Below are positions 40,879-48,965 of a stretch of 64,000 nt of DNA, one piece after another. The notes under the pieces were generated by a model. The model was not told the DNA's origin. It searched no databases and worked only from the letters and a program-made list of their open reading frames with translations. Numbering within the stretch: the first letter of the stretch is position 1; every line of letters begins with the position of its first letter. The translations under genes were made by a program, and so were the position numbers. The stretch spans positions 1 to 64,000 of the forward strand of contig NZ_CP113068.1 of the NCBI RefSeq assembly GCF_026625885.1, given 5' to 3'. Origin of the DNA: Roseateles sp. SL47 (GTDB lineage Bacteria; Pseudomonadota; Gammaproteobacteria; Burkholderiales; Burkholderiaceae_C).

Positions 40879-42044
40879 TTCGAAGAGGAGGGGGTTTTCG
40901 CGAGGAGGATGCTGGCCTGCAAGGGCAAGGCGGTCGGCAGGCACCGCACCTGCACAAATCCCGCCTCGGCCAGCAGGGCGCGCAGCCGCTGCTCGCTGCG
41001 CGGCTCGCCGCGCCCCATGGCCAGCAGGTAGACCCCGAAATAGGCGTCACCCATGCGCTGCGCGCCGGGCGTGTCGGCCAGGGGTTCCGCCAGCAGCAGG
41101 CAGCCACCGGGCACCAGCGCCTGGCGCACCGCTCGGAGCAGCCGCAACACGCGTGCATCGTCGTGGTCATGCACAACTCGCAGCAGGGTCACCAGGTCGG
41201 CGCCGCCGGGCAGCTGGTCCTGCAGGAAGTCGCCGCCCACGGCGCTGCAGCGGCCGGACAGTCCGGCCTGCGCGAAGCGCTGCCGGGCTGCGGCCGCCAC
41301 GCCCGGAAGATCAAACACCTGCACCTCAAGGTCCGGAGCCGATTGCGCGGCACGGCTGGCAAATGCACCGTTGCCGCCGCCCACGTCCAGCAAGCGGCGG
41401 TGGCGGCGCAACGAATAGGCACCCAGCACCTGGTCGGCCACCAGGGGCTGCGAGGCGGCCATCAGATCGGAATAGGCCTTCAGCCGTTCGGGCGGCAGAG
41501 CCTGCGGCGCATCGGTACCGGCATAAGGCCAGTAATCCGCCAGCCCGGCGTCTCGCCGCCCACCGCGCAAAAGCGCCAGGGGGTCGGCCAGATCACGGTA
41601 GAGCGCGGCGTGATGCTCGATCATGGCGGCCAGTCCCGCGTCGCCCGCCAGCGGGGCGCCGAGCGGCCCCAGGCCATATCGCTCCAGGGGGCGCCGTTGC
41701 AGCAGTTGCAGCGCCACGGCCGCACGCAGCAGCCGCTCGGCCGACGCCAGCGGCAGTTGCCAGTGCAGCGCCAATGCCGATGCACTCTGCGGCCCCTCCG
41801 CCAGCAGCAGTTCAAACACGCGCAGCTGCACGCAGGCCAGCAGCACCTGCGAATACACAAAGCCGGCCACCAGATCAAACACGCCGGCCGCCCGTCGCCG
41901 TGCGACCCAACGGGTCAGCGGAAAGGCCTGGGCCCAGCGCCTGAAGCTGGCACTGGCCAGCAGGCGGTCTCGCCAGGCCAGCGGCGCGTCCGTCCAGTGG
42001 GTGGCAGGCACTGCAGAACCAGGGGTGGGGCTGACACGTGCCAT
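40863..42044 (-). CDS. crtF: Hydroxyneurosporene/demethylspheroidene O-methyltransferase
   Basis: A 393-residue SAM methyltransferase that methylates the C1 hydroxyl of carotenoids after CrtC hydration. It has a dimerization region, the SAM motif LLDVGGGNGAFASRAA, a GGDFLQDQLP segment and VVHDHDD in place of the usual HDWDD. The N-terminal WRDRLLASASFRRWAQAFPLTR is typical of CrtF. It lies 11 nt after crtE. Its stop lies within a PpsR-type box that belongs to bchC. Confidence 0.93.
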   Translation of the reverse strand: MARVSPTPGSAVPATHWTDAPLAWRDRLLASASFRRWAQAFPLTRWVARRRAAGVFDLVAGFVYSQVLLACVQLRVFELLLAEGPQSASALALHWQLPLASAERLLRAAVALQLLQRRPLERYGLGPLGAPLAGDAGLAAMIEHHAALYRDLADPLALLRGGRRDAGLADYWPYAGTDAPQALPPERLKAYSDLMAASQPLVADQVLGAYSLRRHRRLLDVGGGNGAFASRAAQSAPDLEVQVFDLPGVAAAARQRFAQAGLSGRCSAVGGDFLQDQLPGGADLVTLLRVVHDHDDARVLRLLRAVRQALVPGGCLLLAEPLADTPGAQRMGDAYFGVYLLAMGRGEPRSEQRLRALLAEAGFVQVRCLPTALPLQASILLAKTPSSSNVNLD

Positions 42045-42055
42045 GCGGGGCTCGC

Positions 42056-42934
42056 TCAGGCCGCCGCAGCAACGCGTGCCGACAGGTGCTGCGGCACCAG
42101 GCGGTCCGCCTCCCGGCGGATCAACTGCCGGAACTGCGTCGCGCCGGGGCAGGCCGGCACCGTCAGCAGCGTGGCCTGAACCAGGCGCTGGAACTCCGCC
42201 ATCGCCCCCTCCAGGCCCAGTTCGCGGGCATAACTGGGGCGGTTGAGCGCCACATCCTGGCCGCCAGGTTTGCCCAGCGCCTGCGCATCCAGCATCACAT
42301 CACGAATATCGTCCGCCACCTGGTAGGTCTGGCCCAGGCGTTCGCCCAAGGCCCGCCACGGCTCGCCATCCGCGCCGGCGGCCTGCGCACCGGCCATGGT
42401 GGCTGCGGCAAACAGAGCGCCGGTCTTGGCCTGCTGATAGTCCGCCAGCGACAACTGCGGCTCGCATTCCCAGGCCTGCCCGGCCACGATGCCCATCGGC
42501 ATGCCCACGCCCTGCGTGATCGCTCGCAGCAGCACCGGCAGCCGCGAGAGATGGTGGCGCGCCGAACGGCTCAACACCTCAAAGGCCGCCACGATGAGCG
42601 CATCGCCCGCCAGCACCGCGAGCCTTTCCCCAAAAGCCCGATGGACCGACAGCCGGCCCCGGCGGGTTTCGGCACCGTCAAAACAGGGCAGATCGTCATG
42701 GACCAGGGACGCGCAGTGCAGCAGTTCGATGGCCGCCAACGCGGCATCCGTCAGGCCCGGGTCATCTTCCCCACAGGCCTGCGCAACAGCCAGGGTGAGC
42801 TTCGGCCGAATGCGGGCGCCGCCCGGGAAGACGGCATGCAGCATGGCGGCGGCCAATTGCGGCGGGTGGCCTGGTTGCAGGGCTGGGGCCAGGCTGGCCC
42901 GCAGGGCGCGTTCGATCCGGTCGTCTGAGGGCAT
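42056..42934 (-). CDS. crtE: Geranylgeranyl diphosphate synthase
   Basis: A 292-residue trans-prenyltransferase that makes GGPP for carotenoids and for the bacteriochlorophyll tail. The first Asp-rich motif is HDDLPCFD and the second is QVADDIRDVMLD; both bind the Mg-diphosphate. The start MPSDDRIERALR at 42934 is preferred, because longer starts would run into the PpsR box at 42961-42978. It is divergent from crtD. Confidence 0.95.
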   Translation of the reverse strand: MPSDDRIERALRASLAPALQPGHPPQLAAAMLHAVFPGGARIRPKLTLAVAQACGEDDPGLTDAALAAIELLHCASLVHDDLPCFDGAETRRGRLSVHRAFGERLAVLAGDALIVAAFEVLSRSARHHLSRLPVLLRAITQGVGMPMGIVAGQAWECEPQLSLADYQQAKTGALFAAATMAGAQAAGADGEPWRALGERLGQTYQVADDIRDVMLDAQALGKPGGQDVALNRPSYARELGLEGAMAEFQRLVQATLLTVPACPGATQFRQLIRREADRLVPQHLSARVAAAA

Positions 42935-42960
42935 GAGCGGCCTTTGCTGAATCTTCCGCA

Positions 42961-42978
42961 TGTACACACGGAATTACA
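42961..42978. promoter_or_regulatory. PpsR/CrtJ box (perfect) between crtE and crtD
   Basis: TGT-ACACACGGAATT-ACA exactly fits TGT-N12-ACA. It lies 27 nt upstream of the crtE start and is paired with a second box 8 nt away. Confidence 0.72.
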
Positions 42979-42986
42979 TTACAGTT

Positions 42987-43004
42987 CGTCAATCAGAATA
43001 GACA
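42987..43004. promoter_or_regulatory. PpsR/CrtJ box (one mismatch) upstream of crtD
   Basis: CGT-N12-ACA, ending 18 nt before the crtD start. Together with the perfect neighbouring box it should allow cooperative repression of both divergent crt units. Confidence 0.6.
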
Positions 43005-43022
43005 ACTCCTGGAGTCGCGTCA

Positions 43023-44618
43023 ATGAACCGTGTCCGACCGCTGGCCCCGCTGCAAGCACCGCGTGTGGTGGTCATCGGTGCGGGCATGGGCGGGCTGACG
43101 GCGGCGGCGCTGCTGGCCCGGCAGGGCTTGGACGTGCAGTTGCTGGAACGCGCAGAAGCGCCGGGCGGCAAGATGCGGCCGGTGGAGCTGGGCGCCTTGC
43201 GCCTGGACGGCGGGCCTACGGTGCTGACCATGCGCTGGGTGTTTGAAGAGCTGTTCCAACGCCTGGGCACCACGCTGGACCAACATGTCCACCTGCACCG
43301 CAGCGAAGTGCTGGCCCGGCATGCCTGGAGCGCCAGCGAGCGGCTGGACCTGTACGCGGACCTCGAACAGAGCATCGACGCCATCAGCCGATTCAGCAGC
43401 CCGGCGGAAGCCTCCCGCTACCGGGCCTTCTGCCAACGCGCCGCACAGGTCTTCCACACGCTGGACCCGTCCTTCATCCGTGCCAGCCGCCCCTCGCCGG
43501 TGTCGCTCACCTGGCGGGTGATGCGGCAGCAGGGGCTCGCGGGCTTGTCTCAACTGCTGCGCATCTCTCCGTTCACCTCGCTATGGCGGGAACTTGGCCG
43601 CTTCTTCCATGACCCGCGCCTGCATCAGCTCTTTGGCCGTTACGCCACCTATTGCGGCAGCTCGCCTTTTGAGGCTCCGGCCACGCTGATGCTGGTGGCC
43701 CATGTCGAGCGGGAGGCGGTCTGGCAGGTGGAAGGCGGCATGGCGCGCCTGGCGCAGGCATTGGCCCACTGCGGCCAGCAGCAGGGCGTGCGCCTGCGCT
43801 GCAACGCAGAGGTTCATCGGCTGATGGTGCGCGATGGCCGGATCTGCGGCGTGCAACTGGCCGACGGTGAACAGCTGGCGGCAGACGCGGTGGTCTTCAA
43901 CGGGGATGCCAGAGCCCTGACGGAAGGCCTGCTGGGCCCGGCGGCTCCACAGGGCCTGTGCCATGGCAGCCCTTCGCTTTCGGCGCTCACCTGGCATGCC
44001 GAAGCCACCACCGGCGGCCTGGACCTGTCGCATCACAACGTGTTCTTCGGACCGGCCACCGGCTATCGCGCCGAGTTCGACGCCATTGCGGCCGGGCGAT
44101 TGCCCGAATCGCCCACCGTGTATGTCTGTGCCCAGGACCGCAGCGGCCAGGCCCACAGACGACGGCCCGGGCTGGTGGCCGGACAGCGCCTGCCGGAACG
44201 CCTGATGTGCCTGGTCAATGCCCCGGCCGACGCCCCCGGGCGCGGCCTCACCGCCGAGGAGATCGCCCGATGCGAGCAACAGATGTGGGGGCGGCTGCGC
44301 GCGGCGGGGCTGCAGGTGAGCCTGTCCAGCCCGCCGCTACAGACGCGGCCGCTGGACTTTGCGCAACGCTTCCCGGCCAGTCAGGGCGCCCTGTATGGAC
44401 CGGCCAGCCGGGGCTGGCGCGCGAGCTTCCACGCGCGGCCGGCGGGCCGAACGCCGTTGCCGGGCCTTTTTCTGGCGGGCGGGTCGGTGCATCCGGGGCC
44501 GGGTGTGCCGATGGCGGCCCTCTCGGGCCGGTTGGCAGCCGATCAACTGATCGAGGACCTGGCTTCGACCTGGCGGTCCCACCCGGTGGTTATGCCTGGT
44601 GGTATGTCGATGCGCTGA
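43023..44618 (+). CDS. crtD: Hydroxyneurosporene/methoxyneurosporene desaturase
   Basis: A 531-residue CrtI-family FAD oxidoreductase that introduces the C3,4 double bond in hydroxylated or methoxylated carotenoids. It has the N-terminal dinucleotide motif VIGAGMGGLTAAALLARQG, GGPTVLTMRWVFEELF, and the C-terminal LFLAGGSVHPGPGVPMAALS. CTGGAG lies 8-9 nt upstream of the ATG. The last 50 or so nt overlap the start of the CrtC homology in another frame. Confidence 0.94.
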   Translation: MNRVRPLAPLQAPRVVVIGAGMGGLTAAALLARQGLDVQLLERAEAPGGKMRPVELGALRLDGGPTVLTMRWVFEELFQRLGTTLDQHVHLHRSEVLARHAWSASERLDLYADLEQSIDAISRFSSPAEASRYRAFCQRAAQVFHTLDPSFIRASRPSPVSLTWRVMRQQGLAGLSQLLRISPFTSLWRELGRFFHDPRLHQLFGRYATYCGSSPFEAPATLMLVAHVEREAVWQVEGGMARLAQALAHCGQQQGVRLRCNAEVHRLMVRDGRICGVQLADGEQLAADAVVFNGDARALTEGLLGPAAPQGLCHGSPSLSALTWHAEATTGGLDLSHHNVFFGPATGYRAEFDAIAAGRLPESPTVYVCAQDRSGQAHRRRPGLVAGQRLPERLMCLVNAPADAPGRGLTAEEIARCEQQMWGRLRAAGLQVSLSSPPLQTRPLDFAQRFPASQGALYGPASRGWRASFHARPAGRTPLPGLFLAGGSVHPGPGVPMAALSGRLAADQLIEDLASTWRSHPVVMPGGMSMR

Positions 44619-45556
44619 GCGCGCCCCAGGCGGACGGCAGCCAACATGCCCTGACGCTGATTGCCTTCATTGGCAGCGTGTTCTCGCCCTACTACGCCTG
44701 GGAACGCCGTCGCCACGGAGACGACCAAGCGCAGGCCGAGGCGCACTGCGCGCTCAACGTCTCGCTCTATCGACGCGCCCCCGGCGCGCGGCAGTTCTCC
44801 CGGCGCTGGGCCATGACGGAACGTGCAGCCCCCGCCCTCCAGCGAGACGCCGATCACCTGGACATCGGCCCCAGCCGGCTCGTCTGGCGAGCCGATGGAC
44901 GTTTGCAGATCGACATCAACGAATGGACGGTACCCTGGCCCCGTCGTCTGAGGGGCCAGGTGCTGCTGCAGCCGGGCGCCCTGCCCGGACGCTCCTTTGC
45001 CCTCGATGGCCAGGCTCGCCACCACTGGCAGCCGATCAGCCCCAGTGCTCAGGTGTCGGTGGAATTCAGCGCACCGGCCTGCCAATGGACGGGAGATGCT
45101 TATCTGGACACCAACCATGGCAGCCGGCCGCTGGCGCGGGACTTCCACAGCTGGCAGTGGCAACGGAGCAGCCAGGCGGGGGGGGCCACCCAGGTGCTGT
45201 ACGACGTGCGAGGCTTGCAGGGGCCGGCGCAGACCCTCTCGCTGGCCATTGAAGCGGATGGCCGTGTGCATGCCGTGCCGCTGAAGCCACCACAGCGCCT
45301 GCCTTCCACGGCGTGGCGCATGCACCGGCACAGCCGGGGCCATCAGCCGCCGGAGCTGGTGGCCACACTGGAGAGCGGACCGTTCTACTGCCGTTCTTTG
45401 CTGCTGGACCGGGAGGGTGATGCACAAGCCCATGCCCGCGGCGGCGTGCTGGCCGTGCATGAAAGCCTGTCGCTGCAGCGCTTTGAACAAGCTTGGGTCC
45501 AGGCCCTGCTTCCGTTTCGCATGCCCCGGCGCGCCGCCGGGCCTTGGGGACGCTGA
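44564..45556 (+). CDS. crtC: Carotenoid 1,2-hydratase (hydroxyneurosporene synthase)
   Basis: This enzyme adds water to the C1,2 double bond of neurosporene or lycopene ends. About 330 residues from FDLAVPPGGYAWWYVDALS carry clear CrtC features: FIGSVFSPYYAWERRR, HCALNVSLYRR and FSRRWAMTER. The true start is unclear. No ATG, GTG or TTG lies in frame between GTG 44285 and the homology. The only in-frame upstream starts (ATG 44270, GTG 44285) would overlap crtD by more than 330 nt with unfamily-like sequence, and the next one downstream (GTG 44675) would cut conserved residues. The coordinate given is where homology begins. Its stop overlaps the bciA start (TGATG). Confidence 0.85.
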   Translation, partial: FDLAVPPGGYAWWYVDALSAPQADGSQHALTLIAFIGSVFSPYYAWERRRHGDDQAQAEAHCALNVSLYRRAPGARQFSRRWAMTERAAPALQRDADHLDIGPSRLVWRADGRLQIDINEWTVPWPRRLRGQVLLQPGALPGRSFALDGQARHHWQPISPSAQVSVEFSAPACQWTGDAYLDTNHGSRPLARDFHSWQWQRSSQAGGATQVLYDVRGLQGPAQTLSLAIEADGRVHAVPLKPPQRLPSTAWRMHRHSRGHQPPELVATLESGPFYCRSLLLDREGDAQAHARGGVLAVHESLSLQRFEQAWVQALLPFRMPRRAAGPWGR

Positions 45557-46545
45557 TGGCCCGCGTCTTCATGCTGGGCGCAAGCGGCACCATCGGCCAG
45601 GCCACCGTACGGGCGCTGCGTCGGCGGGGACATGAGATCGTGTGCCTGGTGCGTCCACGGGCAGGGGTGGGCGGGCGACTGGATGTTTCCGACCTGGGCC
45701 GGTTGCTGCCGGGTGCTGAACTGCGAGTGGGTCATGCAGGAGATCTGCAGTCCCAGCAGCAGGACGGCTGGCGGGGTGAACGCTTTGACGTGCTGGTGTC
45801 CTGCCTCGCCTCCCGCACCGGCATGCCCCGCGATGCCTGGGCGGTAGACCATGAGGCCCACCTTCATGCGCTGGCCTGCGCACGGGCCGCCGGGGTCCGG
45901 CAGGTGGTGTTGCTGTCCGCGCTGTGCCTGCAAAAACCCCAGCTCCCCTTTCAGCAGGCCAAGCTCGCCTTTGAGCGGGTCCTGATGGACGCCGGTCTGC
46001 ACTGGTCCATTGTGCGGCCCACGGCGTTTTTCAAGTCCTTGTGCGGGCAGGTGAAGCGGGTGCGCCGGGGCCAGCCCTTTCTGCTGTTTGGGGACGGCAG
46101 GCTCACGTCCTGCAAGCCCATCAGCGATGACGATCTGGCCAACTATCTGGCCGACTGTCTGCACGACCCCGACCGCACCGACCGCATCCTGCCCATCGGC
46201 GGCCCCGGGCCGGCCTTGACCCTGCGGGACCAGGGCGAGTTGCTGTTCCGGGCGCTGGGCCTTCCACCGCGTTTCCGCGAAGTGCCGGTGGGGCTGATGG
46301 ATGCCATCGTCGGCAGCCTGGGCCTGCTGGGACGGGTCTGGCCCGCTGCCGCCGACAAGGCAGAGCTGGCGCGCATCGGTCGCTACTACGCCACCGAGTC
46401 CATGCTGGTGATGGACCCGCTGACCGGACGCCCGAATGAACGGCTCACCCCGTCGGCGGGTCGCCAGACCCTGGGGGAGTTTTATGCGGCGCTGGCGCGT
46501 GGGGAGGTGACGCTGCCGGAGCGGGGAGATCACGCTGTGTTTTGA
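45556..46545 (+). CDS. bciA: Divinyl (proto)chlorophyllide a 8-vinyl reductase, BciA type
   Basis: A 329-residue NAD(P)-dependent short-chain-dehydrogenase-like enzyme that reduces the 8-vinyl group of divinyl (proto)chlorophyllide. It has the nucleotide motif FMLGASGTIGQATVRAL, VRPTAFFKSLCGQV, and FGDGRLTSCKPISDDDLA typical of BciA. The ATG overlaps the crtC stop by one base, so translation is coupled. The last 101 nt overlap a small minus-strand gene that converges on it. Confidence 0.93.
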   Translation: MARVFMLGASGTIGQATVRALRRRGHEIVCLVRPRAGVGGRLDVSDLGRLLPGAELRVGHAGDLQSQQQDGWRGERFDVLVSCLASRTGMPRDAWAVDHEAHLHALACARAAGVRQVVLLSALCLQKPQLPFQQAKLAFERVLMDAGLHWSIVRPTAFFKSLCGQVKRVRRGQPFLLFGDGRLTSCKPISDDDLANYLADCLHDPDRTDRILPIGGPGPALTLRDQGELLFRALGLPPRFREVPVGLMDAIVGSLGLLGRVWPAAADKAELARIGRYYATESMLVMDPLTGRPNERLTPSAGRQTLGEFYAALARGEVTLPERGDHAVF

Positions 46546-46657
46546 GTTGCTCGCGCTTCCAGCGCCACCAGCTCCACCACTGCCAGCCGGCCCAGCCCAT
46601 CACCAGGCCAAAGACCAGCACCAGTTCGATCAGGCCGTAGTGCCGGTCCTGGATCAT
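46445..46657 (-). CDS. Unknown 70-residue membrane protein downstream of hemA
   Basis: It starts MIQDRHYGLIELVLVF by ATGA overlap with the hemA stop. It has one Trp-rich membrane segment (LVLVFGLVMGWAGWQWWSWW), a basic patch and a Pro-rich tail. It overlaps the 3' end of bciA by 101 nt on the opposite strand. Coupling to hemA and the hydrophobic segment suggest a real gene at the end of crtI-crtB-hemA. Function is unknown; a role in tetrapyrrole or carotenoid enzyme anchoring is only a guess. Confidence 0.65.
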   Translation of the reverse strand: MIQDRHYGLIELVLVFGLVMGWAGWQWWSWWRWKREQLKTQRDLPAPAASPPHAPAPHKTPPGSGDPPTG

Positions 46658-47940
46658 GGACCGCTGCGCAGGAACAAGCGCTGCACCGAGCTCACCCATT
46701 GCTGCTGCGCCTCTCCAGCGCTGCCATGCAGCTCGCTCAACGCGCCGTGCAGCATCTTGCGGGTCAGCGCAGCGGAGAGCGATTCCATCACCGCGTCCAC
46801 ATCCTGCCCCCGGGCCAGGGACCGCCGGGCCTTGAGCAGCTCCGCCTGTCGCCAGTCCTCGATCTGCCGCTGCAAGGCCTGGATCACCGGCACGGCGGCC
46901 CGCTGCTCCAGCCATTGCGAAAAGCTGTCCACGCCGGCACTGACGATGGCCTCGGCCTGCGCCACCGCAGCCTGCCGACGCTCGCCGTTCACCTGCACCT
47001 GTCGGGCCAGGTCGTCCACCGTGTAGAGATAGACATCATCCAGCCGAGCCACTTCCGGTTCGATGTCGCGCGGCACCGCGAGGTCCAGCATCAGCATCGG
47101 GCGCCGCTTGCGCTGCCGCACCGCCCGCTCCACGGCGCCCAGGCCGATCAGCGGCAGGCTGCTGGCCGTGCAGCTGATGACGATGTCGAAGTGGCCCAGC
47201 GCCTCGCCCAGTGCGGACAGCGGCAACTGGTCGGCGCCCAGCCGCTGCGCCAGCGCCTGGCCACGCTCCGCGCTGCGATTGGCCACCGTCATCCTCAACG
47301 GCTTCTGGGCGGCGAAATGGGTCGCCACCAGTTCGATCATCTCGCCCGCACCGATGAACAACACGCGCCGCTGCGGCAGGTCGTCAAACAGTTGCTGGGC
47401 CAGGCGCACAGCGGCCGCCGCCAGACTGACCGCATGGCTGCCGATCTCGGTCCGGCTGCGCACTTCCTTGGCGACGGCAAAGCTGCGCTGGAACATCTGA
47501 TGCAGCGTGGTGCCCAGGGTGCCGGCCGTTCCGGCCTCGCGCACCGCCACCTTCATCTGTCCGAGGATCTGCGGCTCACCCAGCACCATCGAATCCAGGC
47601 CCGCCGCCACACGGAATGCATGGCGGGCCGCCTCCACACCCTCGCGGCAATAGCTGTGCTGGCGCAATTCCCCCGGGGCGGTCTCCCCCTGCCGGGCCAG
47701 CCATTCCATGGCCGGCTCCACCAGCCCCAGGGCATGCCGCGGGCATCCGCTGGCCGGCAAGCCCACATAGACCTCGGTGCGGTTGCAGGTGGACAGGATG
47801 GCGACCTCGGCACGCGCCTGGGACAAGTGATCCCTCAGCCCCTGGATGCTGCGCCCCAGCGCCTCGGCGGGAATGGCAAAACGCCCCCGCAGGTCCAGCG
47901 GCGCACTGCCGTGGTTCAGACCCAGCGCCAGCACCGTCAT
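46654..47940 (-). CDS. hemA: Glutamyl-tRNA reductase
   Basis: A 428-residue NADPH-dependent enzyme that makes glutamate-1-semialdehyde, the committed step to 5-aminolevulinate in the C5 pathway. It has LALGLNHGSAPLDLRGR at the N-terminus, the catalytic Cys in STCNRTEVY, LGEPQILGQMKVAV and the nucleotide motif FIGAGEMIELVA. The start MTVLALG at 47940 overlaps the crtB stop as ATGA. A housekeeping copy could exist elsewhere in the genome. Confidence 0.95.
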   Translation of the reverse strand: MTVLALGLNHGSAPLDLRGRFAIPAEALGRSIQGLRDHLSQARAEVAILSTCNRTEVYVGLPASGCPRHALGLVEPAMEWLARQGETAPGELRQHSYCREGVEAARHAFRVAAGLDSMVLGEPQILGQMKVAVREAGTAGTLGTTLHQMFQRSFAVAKEVRSRTEIGSHAVSLAAAAVRLAQQLFDDLPQRRVLFIGAGEMIELVATHFAAQKPLRMTVANRSAERGQALAQRLGADQLPLSALGEALGHFDIVISCTASSLPLIGLGAVERAVRQRKRRPMLMLDLAVPRDIEPEVARLDDVYLYTVDDLARQVQVNGERRQAAVAQAEAIVSAGVDSFSQWLEQRAAVPVIQALQRQIEDWRQAELLKARRSLARGQDVDAVMESLSAALTRKMLHGALSELHGSAGEAQQQWVSSVQRLFLRSGP

Positions 47941-48965
47941 GCTGCGCTCCGGTGCCAGGCGGCATCGCGGTCTTCGCGCTCCAGCCGGCTGAACAGGTCG
48001 ATCACCGCCTCGGTGCGCGGCAGGCGCTGCGGTGCCGGGACACCCGCCACGGCGCTCAGCAGCGGCTCGCAGGACGACAGAGGGGGCGCCGCGAGCCACC
48101 GACGCGAGGGCCAGAGGTCCAGGCCCGCCAGCGCCAGCCACTTGAGCTTGCGGGAGCCCGGCACGACCGCGCGCCGCTGCACTGAATCAAATCCCGCGCG
48201 AGCCACTTCACGCCCCACGGCGGCATACAGGAAGCGGGCGGCATTGATGCCGGGGCGGCAGGCCAGCGGCAAGCAGGTGATGCCGGCCGCTGCCCGTGCA
48301 TAGAGCGGCTCGGCGGCCTGCAGCAGCCGCTGCACCACCGAAGCCAAGGCGGGACTGTGCTGCGGGTCGGCGAGCCAGGCCTGCGGGGACAAGCCCGCGT
48401 CGCGCAACCATTGCTGCGGCAGGTAAAGACGGCCCATGCGGGCATCTTCGCCCACATCCCGCGCAATGTTGGAGAGCTGCATGGCCACCCCCAGGTCGCA
48501 GGCGCGGGCCAGTGCCGCCGGGTCGCGGGCGCCCATCAGCAGGCTCATCATCGCGCCCACGCTGCCCGCCACACGGGCGGCGTAATCCAGCAGGTCGTCG
48601 AGTGTCTCGTACCGACGGCCCTCCACATCCCAGGCCAAGCCCTCCAGCAGCAGGTCCAGCAGCGCACGGGGGATGCCGAAACGCGCCACCACCGCCGCCA
48701 GCGCACGGTCGGCCGCCACCGGTTGCGGGCGGCCTTCAAACACCCCGTCCAGCCGTCGGCGCAACTGAGTCAGGGCCAGGCGTCGGCCGCCCTCCACGTC
48801 CACCGTGTCGTCGGCCAGCCGGCAGAAGCCATACAGCACCGTGGCCGGAGCACGCACGCTGGGCGGCAGCAGCAGCGAAGCAGCATGAAAGGTCTTGGAG
48901 TGATAGGCCAGGCTGGCCCGGCAGACCGCGAGATCGGCCTCCAGCAGTTCACGCGGGTCGTGCAT
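47937..48965 (-). CDS. crtB: Phytoene synthase
   Basis: A 342-residue squalene/phytoene synthase that condenses two GGPP. The first Asp-rich motif reads RLADDTVD and the second DVGEDARMGRLYLP. The start MHDPRELLEADL at 48965 overlaps the crtI end by 17 nt; a longer ATG lies within crtI and is not family-like. It lies in the order crtI-crtB-hemA with short overlaps throughout. Confidence 0.95.
   Translation of the reverse strand: MHDPRELLEADLAVCRASLAYHSKTFHAASLLLPPSVRAPATVLYGFCRLADDTVDVEGGRRLALTQLRRRLDGVFEGRPQPVAADRALAAVVARFGIPRALLDLLLEGLAWDVEGRRYETLDDLLDYAARVAGSVGAMMSLLMGARDPAALARACDLGVAMQLSNIARDVGEDARMGRLYLPQQWLRDAGLSPQAWLADPQHSPALASVVQRLLQAAEPLYARAAAGITCLPLACRPGINAARFLYAAVGREVARAGFDSVQRRAVVPGSRKLKWLALAGLDLWPSRRWLAAPPLSSCEPLLSAVAGVPAPQRLPRTEAVIDLFSRLEREDRDAAWHRSAA

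Noticed and set aside
43958..44563. Long N-terminal extension of crtC inside crtD
   Set aside because: The translated extension is low-complexity Ala/Gly/Pro sequence set by the crtD frame and does not resemble CrtC. Only the part from about 44564 is credible.
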